Shown here in pieces: positions 21,641 through 33,409 of a stretch of 64,000 nucleotides of DNA; position 1 is the stretch's first letter; each line of letters opens with the position of its first letter. This DNA is from Gambelia wislizenii. Lineage: Eukaryota > Chordata > Lepidosauria > Squamata > Crotaphytidae. A program made the position numbers and the translations under genes. The DNA is taken from positions 28,270,501 through 28,334,500 of the forward strand of contig JAUMIR010000003.1 of assembly GCA_030847615.1 (NCBI GenBank), in the 5' to 3' direction. The notes beneath the pieces are model-generated. The model searched no databases and had not been told where the DNA came from. It saw only the letters and a list, made by a program, of their open reading frames with translations.

Positions 21641-23240
21641 CCTCCCTCTGTCTAAAGTTAGGGTTATCCCTATAAGGTAGGGTCATCCCTTGTTTGCTTC
21701 AGAGGATTATGGAACATGTTTTAATTAGGACATATACTCAGTCTATGCAGGGTACTGGATAGACCAAATTAACATTACTTTTACCACACATCAACTAAAT
21801 GTGTGCCCTGTGTGCCTCTTCAAGAGCAAATTTTGGGAGCAAATAATTGTTCTTGTTAACAAAATTTAATAGGATTCCAAGGAATCCCTGGATTCCTCAG
21901 AACAATGGTGTACACAGTTAAAGTATCTAAAATTAACTACATATAATATTAACTACATTAATGTTATAACCCACAAACCTGTTTCCAGAGAAATATGCAA
22001 TGTGCAATGCACAATATGCAATCACAATGTACAAGTATAATTCTCAATACACAGTGCATAAACACAATGCACAATTCTGCTGTATGCACAACTCTTCTGG
22101 CATTGTTAGCAAAATACATCTGTTGTGCTATGATAAATAATCCACCCAACATGTGTAGTGCAACTTGCCTAACTGTATGTCACTAAAAATAGAATGCCAG
22201 TCAATTTCTGTTCCCCTGAAGTACCCATAACAACACAGTCCTTCTAGAACAGATTGGGAGCACTGTAACAAAACAGTGACAGAAATGTTCCTCTTCTCTC
22301 CTCTGCTCTTATGTGTGTACGTATTTCTATGTGTGTACATGTGTGTATATACGTATGCGTGTAATCATCTACATAATTGGAGAAGCAAGAAAGACAGGAT
22401 AGATTTTAAGCAGCAGAGATTCTCCTTTTGCATAAATGTAGTTCAGTATATATACCAAAGAACAGATGTGCATGGAGTGTACATTTTGTGAGGAAATTTA
22501 ACATAGATTAATGGAGGACTAATGAATTATTAGCAGCAAGAATCACAGTCACCTTCTGAGATAGCAAGTGTCTATCAAGTGGCTTAAAAGCATGGTCCAT
22601 GGGTGGAAGAATTAAATAATGTGTTTGGGTAAGTTACAGTAGGGCAAACCTAAACATATAATTTTAATCTAACTGAGCTGTTTCATTTCATGGCTAGCAT
22701 ATCATAAACTGAACAATTAAGAAGTATGCAATACAGTACTCCTAATCCAGTTGTATTATTACTTCTTGGGGCAAAATATGACATTTAAAATATCTGTGAT
22801 TTCATTGGTGTGAGTTTCCCTCCATTGCTATGGATCCAACTACTCCAGCATGTGTCTTCATGCAGATTGTCACTGTAGCTAATTCATCACTGGATAGCTA
22901 ACTTTCTGTTATAAGGCACAATGTAATTAACAAAGCTGAGGATGCATTACCCAAAGCATTACATGTTTGGTGCAGCCTGTGAAAACTCACACTCTACTGA
23001 ATCCTTTTCAAGAGCCTAGGAGTGATGTTGGCACCTTACCAGGCTGACCCTGCAGTTCATAGCCCTGGCTTACTCTCACCCTGCCCTTGGGTCCCTCCCT
23101 TAAAATCCCATCCTGAATTTGGGCCCTGGGCTTCTAGGTGACCTTATTGTGGACAAGGCTGAATAGTCGTGGTTTCTGTGATGGTAAGCATGGCCACACC
23201 TTATCCCAGGGAGAATAAATCTAGTCAGAGTCAGTGTTAA
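21641..23240. other. Mostly unassigned; degenerate CACAATGCA tandem
   Basis: At 21995-22100 short imperfect units of CACAATGCA/CAATATGCA recur. A (TG)-rich patch lies at 22311-22365. No gene or further repeat family recognised. Confidence 0.45.
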
Positions 23241-24120
23241 TATTTATTTTATTTTATTTATATGCTACCTTTCTCCCAGAATGGGACCCAATGCGGCTCA
23301 CAACATATGAAATACAATTAAAATACAACAATTAAAAATTAAAGACAATTCAAATCATGATAATTTAAAACATAATATGAAACATATAAAAGTTAAAAGA
23401 ATAACAATAGAAAACTATAAAAGCCTCTGTGCCCACAGCTACAAATTGAATTCTTGATGGAATAAAAACGTCTTTGCCTGCTGGCAAAAAGAAAGATGGG
23501 AGGGGGCAGCCTAGCCTCACATGGGAGGGCATTTCAGATGGTGGGAGTAGCCACTGAGAAGGCTCTCTCTCGTGTCCTCACCAAGTGAGCCTGTGATGAT
23601 TGTGGGACTGAGAGAAAGACTTCCCCTGAATATCTTAATATTCTGGCAGGTTTGCATTGGGATATATGATCTTTCAAATAGTTTGGACCCAAGCCATATA
23701 GGGCTTTATACGTCATGACTAGCACTTTGAATTGTGCCTGGAAACAAACCAATAGCCAGTGAGGTTGTTCTAACAAGGGAGTTATATGCTCCCTATAACT
23801 GGTATATGAGGTTTTTTTTTCTTGAAGAGAGAGGATTGGATAGCAGAAATAGCCAGAGTCCTGCGGCTTCTGTTCCCCATTCTGGGAACAGAATTCTGGC
23901 CACAGCATTCTGGACCCACTGAAGTTTCCAAACAGTTTTCAAAGGCAGACCCACATACAGTGTGTTACAATAGTTCAAATGGGATGTAATCAAGGCATGT
24001 ATCACCATCACCAGATCAGGTGTCTCAAGGAACAGGTGCAGCTGGTTCACTAGTTTTAGCTGTGCAAATCCACTCCTGGCCACTGCTGAGACCTGGGCAT
24101 CCAATTTAGCAAACAAGTTG
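23241..24120 (-). pseudogene. L2-type LINE ORF2 C-terminus and 3' UTR
   Basis: Minus-strand translation follows the L2/CR1-group RT end: FAQLKLVNQLHLFLETPDLV near 24020-24080, VIHALITSHLNYCNTLYVGLP near 23950-24005, LQWVQNAVARIL near 23900, then after a ~75-bp anomalous segment YREHITPLLEQPHWLLVCF near 23740-23800, YKALYGLGPNYLKD near 23680-23725, and TRERAFSVATPT near 23540. The 3' UTR at 23241-23520 is AT-rich and ends in a TATTTATTTTATTTTATTTA tract. In related LINEs ARLL is followed almost directly by REHITP, so 23806-23882 looks like an insertion, and it is the piece shared with 21.55 kb. Frameshifts make it inactive. Confidence 0.85.
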
Positions 24121-24122
24121 AG

Positions 24123-24335
24123 GGAGCCCTGGTGGCACAGTGGCTAAATGCCAGCACTGCAGCCACAATGTTGCAAGTTCTATCCCAAGAGCTCCAAGGT
24201 TTCCTTAGCCTTCCATCCTTTCATAGGTTGGTAAAATGAGTACCCGGCTTATTGGGGCAATTAGCTAATACATACTGGAAACCACTCAGTGCCTAGTGTG
24301 CTAAGTGGTGTAGATGTGTAAAATGCTATTGCTTA
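24123..24335 (+). repeat. Sauria SINE
   Basis: GGAGCCCTGGTGGCACAGTG start, tRNA-like head, GGTAAAATGAGTACCCGGCTT core, GGGGCAATTAGCTAATACAT and AAAATGCTATTGC end. Nearly full length and the clearest copy here. Confidence 0.95.
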
Positions 24336-24419
24336 ACAAATTGTAAGCTGCTCTGAGAGCCTTTGTGGCTGAAGAGTGGGGTATAAATACCTACCTACCT
24401 ACATAAATAAATAAATAAA
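24336..24419 (+). repeat. L2-type LINE tail joined to the Sauria SINE
   Basis: TTGTAAGCTGCTCTGAGAGCC..GGGGTATAAATACC followed by (CTAC)n and (ATAA)n. Typical L2-type 3' terminus, either a separate insertion or a template switch. Confidence 0.6.
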
Positions 24420-25357
24420 GTATAGGTTATTTATTATAACCAAGCATTAACAAATTCCAGTTTTGGGTGTCAACTATATAATAATATTTTAAGCAATTGA
24501 TGTCAGACTTTGCCTTCACTTAATTCATCTACCCATTATACATTCACTCCCCACTGACTCTCACAACTGTCTCATCCAACTGACTCTCTCAACAGTCAAC
24601 TCTCAACTGACAATCTCAACCAATGTTCCCACAGACTTTCTCATTCACAGAGGCTCCTTTCTCCCATTACAGCTTTCTGTGCTGGGACTGTCTGCACTCT
24701 GTCCTTCCAAGCACTGCTTCACACCCATTCCTCCAAGCACAATTCAGCAACATAGTGAAAATGTGGTTCTTCATACCAGGGTCACCCCTTGAGACCAGAA
24801 GGAGGTGGCAAAATAAGAGCTTGTGGAAGCAAAAGTTGGTAGGCTGAATGATTGTGATTAATGTAGTTAACAAATGTAATATATTTATTTATTTATATCA
24901 GGGTGGGTAAATGCATGGTTGTGGGCCCAATTTTCACCTCTCCACCCACACCAGCTGCACCATTTGGGCCCCAGACTGGTGTTTTATGAGGGGGGTTGAT
25001 AGGGGGAAGCTAAATTGCTGAATTAGTGGTGGCCTTCTGGACTTTGGGGGTGAAAAATCACACAAAAACAAAATCTGCCCCAATGTTTTCAAATAGAGGG
25101 GGTTTGAGGGAACTTTGGGAGATTTCCAGGGGGCTTTCACTTTCTCCACCCCAATTTACACACATACACACACACACACACACTTTCTTTTGTATCTGTC
25201 CATTATAGTAGTTTTCTGCCTTTGATAGTGGCTCATTGCCATAAACCTTGGGAAAGCAGTGTTTCTCCAGAAAGGCTGCTACAGTTTTGACAAAGAGATT
25301 TTGCATGTGATCCTTCCAGGGATGCAATCGCCATATGACAGATATTATTACAAATAT
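24420..25357. other. Unassigned, with simple repeats
   Basis: 24540-24640 is a degenerate tandem of CAACTGACTCTCT-like units. A (CA)n microsatellite lies at 25157-25183. No gene recognised. Confidence 0.45.
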
Positions 25358-25418
25358 TGTTACCATGCCTTACAATCCCTCCCAATAATATTTCATAATT
25401 CATCAATTGACCGTACTT

Positions 25419-25475
25419 GTGGTTCTCCCTGGTCCACTAGATGCTCATGTGGTCTAGTAGACCAGGGAGGACCAC
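25419..25475. repeat. Strong hairpin in LTR copy 2
   Basis: GTGGTTCTCCCTGGTCCACT..AT (25419-25442) pairs with the inverse at 25452-25475 over 24 bp with three mismatches, leaving a 9-base loop. One arm survives in LTR copy 4 near 52310. Confidence 0.6.
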
Positions 25476-25870
25476 AAATAAGATCAATTGGAGGTTGCCA
25501 GGACCGAAGGGAGACATCATTGAAAAGTACCGGTGTCTATATTCAAGATAGAATTATGCAAAGCTCCCCCATCAACACAGCCATCACTGAGGTATGTACT
25601 AATCCCACCTAGGATGCTCTTGGCAGTGAGCCATACTCCAAAACAAACAGTGAACGAAACCTCCATCATCCACAAAACAGCTTTCCATGCACCTTTCTTA
25701 ACCTATAATAAGGAGGTTGTCATAAACTCATCAACTCTAATATCTCAGCCATTAGCGATAATTAACGAAGTCATAGTTTCCTTTGTTTAACTGTGGGAAA
25801 CCCATCCTAGCATTGTGTTACCTGAAACACCCCTTCAGGATATGAAATTGGGTATAAATATTAGTCCCAT

Positions 25871-26447
25871 GACTTTATCAGACCATCCTCCATAAACGTT
25901 CTTTTGCCAGCATATTTTGTGGCATTTTTCTGCAGGCAAAAGAACCTCCTTTATCAGACCTACTTTGAGCAGCATCAGAAAAGCAGCCCCAGAATAAACA
26001 GAGCATGGACAGAGCTCTGTTTATTTCCTGGTTTGAGACCTCAGCAATTCTCATGAGAAGACACAAGTGTAGTAAATTTAAAAAATACAAACAAAGAAAG
26101 AAAGACATAAAACATCCACACAAACATAGAAACACACTTTAAAGGTTCAAAGTAAACTAGGGAGGTTCATAAAAAGAGTGTCCCCTACCTGGTTTTCGTG
26201 ATCTCACCCAGAAGTGTTCTGCCCATTGATGCCATATTCATGTGAGCGCAATTGCATGAGGTTTCAAACGCTGGCAATACCGGCACAAAAACGCAACAGG
26301 AGATCTATTGACAGCTTGGCCCATCAATAAAATAGAACACCTTTTGGACAATACATGATCACGAAAGGACAATGTCACCTGATATGCGCATCCTTTTGCA
26401 TTAATTTGGCATCATTATGATGCTGTATTTGCTACATCTGATAAAGT
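25871..26447 (-). repeat. Non-autonomous TIR element (GGAGATTWTCAGAC group) inside an LTR
   Basis: Ends GACTTTATCAGACC and (rc) GGGACTTTATCAGATG. Internal landmarks AACAGAGCATGGACAGAGCTCTGTTTA, ATAAAAAGAGTGTCC, GTGATCTCACCCAGAAGTGTTC and CATGATCACGAAAGGACAATGTC are shared with 54040-54600. It interrupts LTR copy 2 just downstream of its TATA box. No transposase. Confidence 0.7.
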
Positions 26448-26815
26448 CCCTAGAGAATAGCCAAGTGTGCACATTTCTTCTGACACCATCATTCTGCTGG
26501 TTTGATGTCTCACCCTCAGATTCACATCTGCATCTTCTTTGCTGCACAAACCTCTGCTCTTCAGGACTTGTAAATACTGCCCATGCTTCCCCAAATCTAT
26601 TCCCCTATCCAATCTTTTCATCGTTTAACTCTGTTAGCCTAGTGTGGTTCTTGGGAGTATGAGCCCATGTGTGAATGCTTCTGTGATTATTTTCCAATAA
26701 AAACTGTTTAACTTCTCACAGTCATGCATTTGAGCTAATCTTAATTCTCCCAAATAATATTGTAATTTTAATGTCATGAGTGGGTCCCCCATGGAACCCA
26801 TGCATTCAGGTAACA

Positions 26816-27487
26816 AGTTGGTATTCAGCGATATCCTGCTGATGTGACTTTTTAGTTGTCAACTATCTTTTGAAAATGGGTGAATGGTGCTTCTTCCTCA
26901 GCTTAGCATACTTTAGGGTATTTTTGAGGGTGTGTGTGAATGTTATAAAGCTATGGAAATGATGAACCAGATGAAAGAGAAGCCTAGATTCTGATACATT
27001 TTAAAAACACCCAAATACTAAGTCAGAATTCCTGGGTTTTTAATTTAGACACCGGAAACATAGGAAACTAAATCTGCAGAGCTCATCTGCCTGTTTGTCA
27101 GTGTTATATTTCTGCAAAATAAGGACGACAAATCTTTGCAGTACCAGGCTGGCAGATGGAAATAAGAGCTGTTGTCAAAATATCTGAAGCAATCCTGTTC
27201 CTTGGAATTGTGTTCCTTGTTCTACTAAAACAGTCAAGTTGCCTTAGCAAACAATATGTAATACATTGTCAAGAGCTGCATTAATACAGTATAAGCAAAT
27301 GATGAGCCATCTTGTGGACAAAATGAGGATTTGAATGAAATTCAGAGTAATCTGTTATCTCTGAAGTACTTTTGTTTGCAGTAGCTTGGTGGTCCCCCCC
27401 ATTCTTTAATTGTTCCCCACTAATCTTAGAAAAGGCTACAATAATTTTATATCAGGCACAATTGCAAGGAGTTTAGGGACAACTTGG
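26816..27487. other. No recognised feature
   Basis: Unassigned AT-rich sequence without coding features. Confidence 0.45.
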
Positions 27488-27555
27488 AGACTGACAGATT
27501 TAATACACCAGAAACTCTTATTGACTCCAGTCCACCTCATCAGCTGCATTAAGTG
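27488..27555. repeat. Half copy of a hairpin MITE
   Basis: GACTGACAGATTTAATACACCAG..CACCTCATCAGCTGCAT resembles one arm of the AGACTAA hairpin element seen at 28127. Confidence 0.45.
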
Positions 27556-27628
27556 CTCTCCTGAGTTGGCAGATGTATGAACCTGTCTAGATCTTGTTTT
27601 GGACACATACAAGGGAAAAATGAAAATA

Positions 27629-27886
27629 TTGCAATGGATGCAAGCTCCAGGAACAGAGATTCCACCTCAACATTAGGAGGAACTTTTTGACAGTAAGAGC
27701 TGTTTGGCAGTGGAACACACTCCCTCGGAGCGTGGTGGGGTCTCCTTCCTTGGTGGTTGTTAAACAGAGGCTGGATGGCCATCTGTCAGGGATACTTTGA
27801 TCGTGTTTTCCTGCATGGCAGGGGGTTGGACTGGATGGCCCTTGTGGTCTCTTCCAACTCTACAATTCTATGATTCTATTATTCTA
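27629..27886 (+). repeat. CR1 LINE 3' end
   Basis: Starts in the ORF2 codons GCAATGGATGCAAGCTCC, continues through CTCCCTCGGAGCGTGGTGG and the 3' UTR, and ends (ATTCTATT)n at 27864-27886. The minus-strand open frame at 27549-27782 is its antisense shadow. Confidence 0.92.
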
Positions 27887-28126
27887 AGTGGTTATGAAAT
27901 CTAAAGAAGTATAGCCTGGAATTACTGTATGTAAAGCAAGGGTGGAGGACTTCAGGCTCTGGAATCCCATTCCAGCCCTATGAGGCTTGGATAACGTCCT
28001 CCCAACTCTTGAAAATCTCCACTGGACTCACCATTCTACTGGGAAAAAAAGATGCTGAAGAAGGAAAACTAACTCACATTTGAGAACAAATGAAAAGAAA
28101 AAGAGAGGGGGAAGGAATCTACAGCC

Positions 28127-28262
28127 CCTTTAAGACTAAATGGTGTCTATTCTAGCATGAGGTTTTGTGGATATCAACCCACTTCTTCAGTCATTCCATC
28201 TGAGGAAGTGGATTGATATGCACAAATGCTCATGATAAAATATACATGAGTTAGTCTTAATG
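28127..28262. repeat. Hairpin MITE with AAGACTAA ends
   Basis: TTTAAGACTAAATGG at the left mirrors GAGTTAGTCTTAA at the right. AACCCACTTCTTCAG mirrors CTGAGGAAGTGGATT around a short loop at about 28185-28205. Confidence 0.65.
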
Positions 28263-28569
28263 GGGCTGCTAGATTCCATTTTTTCCTCCCTCTCCCTTTC
28301 CTCTTATACTACACAGACCAGCAGAGCTACTTCTGTGAATGGGAACAGTTTCATTTTCAAAAGGAAGGTGCAGCTACCATCAACGCATGCCCTCCTCCCT
28401 CCTTTTCTGCCTTACTTAAGGATATTCCAAGAGAGAGGAGAGAGAAAAGAGAGGAAATCAGCTTCAGTTGATGCAGGTTGTGCATATCTGCTAATTCATG
28501 TTCCTTCAGACCATCTTTTCTGTTATGTTTCCATGGTCCATGGTCCCTCTAAAGGACGTAGTTGGAGAA

Positions 28570-30245
28570 AAGGAAGGGTGGCAAGCAGAGCAAGAGGCAA
28601 AGATGGATAGGGTGAAGATCCTGGGGCTGAATTTTGCAGTGGTTCCGGAGGAATGGAAAGAAAATTGGTATCGCTGGTTGGAAAAAGTGAAGGAGAGGGT
28701 GGCCCTCTGGCAGAGATGGAAGCTGACCATTTACCAGAGAGCCGCTTTTGTAAATACCTACCTGCTTCCGGTGGCAGCCAACTTGGCAGCTGTTTTCCCG
28801 CCTCCAGATTCAGTGATTAAAGAAGCAGATCGGGTTCTCTTCAAGTTCCTTTGGGGAATGGCCACGTTCCCCCTGGCAAGAGCAGTGGCTTATGGGCAGG
28901 TAGAACAAGGGGGCCTGGACTTCCCAGCCCTGGGACCTAAGTTCATCACCATATTTTCTGCTCAAAACTTTGAGAAAGTTTCTCTGTTACAAAAGGGTCA
29001 GATTCAACCTCAGGCTTGGCTAGTTTTGTTTTGTGAGTGCTGGATAGGGACTAGATGGGGAAAGACTTGGTGGGAGGAAGGCTCATTAAGTTTTAGGTTT
29101 TCTTTACCTGAAAAATTGAAAGCACCAGATTATTTGAAAGACTTTGTTTTTTACATAAAGAAATATAAAATTCATGCTGAGGAGTTGAAGGGGGAAGACA
29201 GACCAGGTCAGAGCAATCAAGAGGAGTTTGTACAGGAAAATAGTGGAGGAGATTTATGTTAACCCGTTTTTGCAAAAGCGTCAGGCCAAACTAGATTTAT
29301 CAGAATACCTAAATCACCAGACTAACCCAATTGAGTATTTCATGGACAAAAGGGTCCCCAAAAAGTTGTGGGACTTGAGGTGGAGGCTCTACCATCAGGT
29401 TCTTAATCTGAGGGGAAAGAGACCATGGACCGCAGAGGATGAGCAAACCTGTCCGCGTCTGAAATGTAAAAAGGCTGAGATTTTGAGTGGCGTGGCACAA
29501 AAGGAGACGATCAGACATTTTGTCCAGGACTGCCTAAGTGCCTGGGAAACATGGGAGGAGGTGGCCCGGGACCTGGATTGGCCAGATTTGGCACAGCAGG
29601 CTTGGGAGACAGTGCTTTCGGGGACTGAACCTCCAGAGGGTGTCAGGGGACCCAGAAAGTCAGTGGGCCAAAAGAGGAAGAGGAAGGAGCCTGGTTCCGC
29701 CGTGGCTGAGAGGTTTTGGAAAGTGCCCTCGTCCACGGTGCGCCTGGTAAACCTCTATGTGATGTTAGGGTTAGTTTTCCAGAGACAAAAGGAGGTGAAA
29801 AGTCAAAATCTGCAGGATGTAAAAGGCACTGCCTATTATGTGAAGAATGTAATTGAAAATTTAGCTCTGAGTGAAAAAGAGAAATTGCCAAACCATCATT
29901 GGAAAAAGTTTTGGCCGTGGTTTAGTGAGACGACCCCAGCAATAACATAAAATGATATTTTAAATAAATATTTTATTAATTTTGTATTATTTTGTATTAT
30001 TAATTTTAATTAATATTTTATTTTATTTTTCATTTCTAAGTAGGTATAATTATAATGTGTAAATATAATGTGATTATAGTGTGTTTAGATTAAAGGGAAA
30101 ATACATTAGTGTTAGGATAGATTTATTTTTGTATTAGTAAGAAAAGAGGGAAATAATTAGTATTATTTTTGTATTATTGTTATGGCCTTTTGCGGTCGGG
30201 TGTATTTTTTAGTAGAATGGTCTTACTCCAATAAAAAAATTCCCT
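28570..30245 (+). pseudogene. Tx1/L1-group LINE ORF2 C-terminal half and 3' UTR
   Basis: Two overlapping plus-strand frames (28498-29262 and 29228-29950) join by a frameshift near 29228-29262 and form one protein end. After KILGLNF come WKLTIYQRAAFVNTYLLP, FKFLWGMATFPLARAVAY and VEQGGLDFP, the post-RT signature of Tx1-type elements in the L1 group. The second frame carries a Cys-Cys-His-Cys cluster (CPRLKC..HFVQDC) like the L1 C-terminal zinc knuckle, then a basic GQKRKRKEP patch. RT catalytic motifs and the endonuclease are missing, so it is 5'-truncated. The AT-rich 3' UTR ends in A-runs with CCAATAAAAA near 30228. Inactive. Confidence 0.8.
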
Positions 30246-31284
30246 AAAAAAAAAATCCCTAGTTTAGGGGATACATAGGAACCATAAAAGTTCCCCAATT
30301 CCCACTTATCAGGAAACTGTAGACCACAGAGGATGAGCAGACTTGTCTTTGTCTGAAATGTAAAAAGGCTGAGATTTTGAGTGACGTGGCACAAAAGGAG
30401 ACAATCAGACATTTTGCCCAGGACTATCCGAGTGCTCGGGAAACATGCAAGAGGTGGCCCAGGTCCTGGATTGGCCAGATTTGGCACAACAGGCTAGGGA
30501 CAATGCTTTTGGGGACCGAACCTCTGGAGGGTGTCAGGGGACCCAGAAAGTCAGTGGGCCAAAAGAGGAAGAGGAAGGAGTCTGGTTCCCCAGCTGTAAG
30601 TTTTTGGACAGTGCCCGGGTCCACGGTGCGCCTGGTAAACCTCTATGTGATGTTGGGATTATTTTTCCAAAGACAAAAGGAGGTAAGAGTCAAAATCTGC
30701 AGGATGTAAAAGGCACAGCATATTATGCTAAGAACATAATTGAAAATTTAGCTCTGAGTAAAAAAGAGAAATTGCCAAACCATCATTGGAAAAAGTTTTG
30801 GCCATGGTTTACTGAGACAACCCCAGCAATAACTTAAGGGATATCTTTAAATAAATATTTTATTATTATTATTGTATTATTTTGTATTATTAGTTTTATT
30901 AATCTTTTATTAATTTTTTTCTTTTCCAAATATGTATAATTGTAATGTGTAAATATAATGTTAATTGGAAAAGAAAAAAGAGAGTTTATAGTGTTTTTAG
31001 ATTAAGAGGAAAAATGTATTAGTGTTAGGGTAGATAGTTTTATTTTTGTATTAGTAAGAAAAAAGGGTAGATAGTTTTATTTTTGTATTAGTAAGAAAAA
31101 AGGAAAACATTTTTTTTTTGCATTATTGTTACAGCCTTTTGCGGTTGGGTGTATTTTTCAGTAGAATAGTCTTATTCCAAAAAAAAAAAAATCTTATTCC
31201 CCCCCCCTCCATTCCTAGTTTAGGGGATGCATAGGAACCATAAAAGTCCCCCAATTCCCACTTACCAGGAAACAGTCACCACAG
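29436..31284 (+). repeat. Tandem duplication of the Tx1-type LINE 3' part plus flank
   Basis: Unit 1 is 29436-30329 and unit 2 is 30330-31284. Each contains the same ORF2 end, the AT-rich 3' UTR, the GCCTTTTGCGGTYGGGTGTATTTTT segment, A-runs and then the non-LINE flank CCTAGTTTAGGGGATRCATA..CTTAYCAGGAAAC. The three borders share ACCRCAG at 29429-29435, 30323-30329 and 31278-31284. Unit 2 coding has extra frameshifts (30377-30709, 30445-30837). Confidence 0.75.
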
Positions 31285-31969
31285 TTGACGGAGTCTGTTT
31301 CTCTGTCAGTCAGGAAATGGCTGACTGCCATCCCCACCCCCCTCGTGTGAGCGATCTCTAGCGAAAAACAATTGCGACAGGGACCCAGTTTCTTCCTGTC
31401 ACACCCAAGATTGCTCATGGGAAGTGGTGGAAATGGTAACCACCTCCTTCCCAATCAACAGGGGAACAGACCCCCCCCCTCATTGATTGCAGTGGCTGCT
31501 TCCTGGAAGTGGGGATTGGCAGGTTGGGCTGGGATTCAGTACAGAGCACTGTAACTACAGTGCTTATGCATAGATAAACCCCATACAGGATTCTGGCTCC
31601 TATGTCTTTTTTTAATTAAACAAGGGCCTCTCTTGCATTAGTTGGTGCGGGGTGTGTAAGGGGAATCTCCCATTATTTCTGATTACTGATTGCAAAATAA
31701 CAGCAGCATGCCACTTTATTTTTTAAGCAGTGTGCATTATTGACTATCATATTTTCACATGTTTCTTTAGAGTGTCTAGAAGCATAAGATTTCTTTCTTT
31801 TTTTTAAATGAAAACTAAACTTTGAAGATTTCTAACAGTATTCTTCAGGCTACTCATACATGTTCTATATGAAGTAGAAGAAATTTGAGGTAGACCACTA
31901 TTGCTGAGTGGAAACCCCGGGGGTGGGAGGAGAGAAGAGAAAGACTGAAGTCAAGCCTTAAAGAAAAGT
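31285..31969. other. No recognised feature
   Basis: Single-copy-looking flank of the duplicated LINE. C-run at 31470-31479; no gene or repeat recognised. Confidence 0.4.
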
Positions 31970-32130
31970 TGGCTGGAGTCCTGTTGGTTAATCCTGACTA
32001 GAGGAGACCCATTTGATCAATTGCTGAATGGTGAGTTAACATTTAGGTAAATCTAGTTGATTCAATCAATGGTTCTATTCTAATTGGGACTCACAATAGG
32101 ATTTAGACTGTGATGTTACAATAAAAATAG
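31970..32130 (+). repeat. Unnamed dispersed repeat (GGTAGGATT type), copy 1
   Basis: TGAATGGTGAGTTAACATTTAGGTAA..TTCTATTCTAATTGGGACT..AATAGGATTTAGACT. Related stretches occur at 46425-46540 and 58105-58205 in the same orientation. Confidence 0.5.
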
Positions 32131-33409
32131 AGCACCTCTGATGAAATGCAGAACAGATTTTCCACACTGATGACTAGCTATTGTCCAGATGCAACAAGGA
32201 GCTTCAAAAACAGAGATTTGAGTTCACAGCTATTTCCTTGTCAGTAATTAACCATTGCCTGCAAAGTACATGTAGAGTAGCTTTTGAAAAATTCCCTTTA
32301 CTGCTTCATGGGAAATATTCTAACAACTATGAGTATATTCAGTTGCATCACTTTTCTTAACAAAGTACCAAAGGGACCAGCCAAATAGTGGCCAATTTTG
32401 GAAGTGCTTTCTGAATGATCCATTGCAGAGGAGCATAGAAAGGTTAGCAGAGTAATGCTCCATGACTGTGATACAGAGAAGAGATTCTAGTTTAGCAAGT
32501 GAAAATTTCCCATTTCAATGGCTGACGTGATGTTGAATTGGGCAGTAGTCAAGAACACCGTGTTCTTCTTTCATTACTCCAAAGGGGGGAGAAGTTCTCT
32601 TGGCATTTATGAAGAGCTCAGTAGTTTTTCAAGTGATGGGTGAAAGTATCATAATGAGAATTCAAACTGTAAAGGGAAATGACTAAAACACTGTCACAGG
32701 TGACCTTCACCACAACTTAAGCCTTGCCAGTGAAGTGCAAATCTATGAAAAGGATTTTTATATGCACTTCCCTCACTAACAAGCATATTACTTTCCAAAG
32801 GATATTGGAAAGCATGTTTCTTTCCTTCTATTGCAGGGAATAATGTATAAAGCATAGCAATATGCTTTTTTATTGGCGGTAGTTCCTTCGATGTTAAAAA
32901 TATGCAGGGTTTAGAGTTACACCAAACAATTAATTGGGGAGAATGGAAATTTGGCTGAAAGTGAAAAAATAAGAGGAAGGACAGAACTGGTCTCTCTCAC
33001 ATTACACAATTGTAGCACTGATACAACATTAGCTGCCATAATTCCATCCCATGGAATCCACAAGCCCCAGGGTTCCATAGGATGCAACCACAATATTTGA
33101 AGTGGTTCCCAGTTGTGTGGATAGTGTCTACACATAAGAGAAGCTATTCACCTTTGTTGTTCTTCACATGAGGACAATGACAGAACTGGAGATGGAGAAC
33201 CAGGGATATTGTGCTCCCATATGTGTGTTGAGTCAATGCCCTTACATCATGAGTGAATTCTTTAAGATTAATTTTTCATCTTTAAGATGAATAATCTGAA
33301 GAACCAATGAAATGGCCACTGAATTTAACATGTCTGAAGTCAGCTTAGATCCATGTATCAGAGAATCAGTCCAGACATGGGACTCAGACTTGAAACTTCC
33401 AGACTCCAA
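32131..33409. other. No recognised feature
   Basis: About 1.3 kb of AT-rich sequence with no protein family trace on either strand. Confidence 0.45.

Larger units (their letters stand above)
25358..26815 (+). repeat. LTR retrotransposon LTR, copy 2, split by a TIR element
   Basis: Inverted termini TGTTACC at 25358 and GGTAACA at 26809-26815. U3 with CCTTCAGGATATGA and TATAAATA at 25853-25860. U5 side with CTGCTCTTCAGGACTTG, CCAATCTTTTCATCG, and an AATAAA signal at 26696-26701. Removing the 25871-26447 element leaves roughly 880 bp. No gag/pol frames are attached and no clear 5-bp target duplication was found. Confidence 0.7.

Noticed and set aside
21995..22100. Regularly spaced CACAATGCA units that might suggest a CRISPR-like array
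   Set aside because: Units are short, imperfect and without unique spacers; this is vertebrate DNA.
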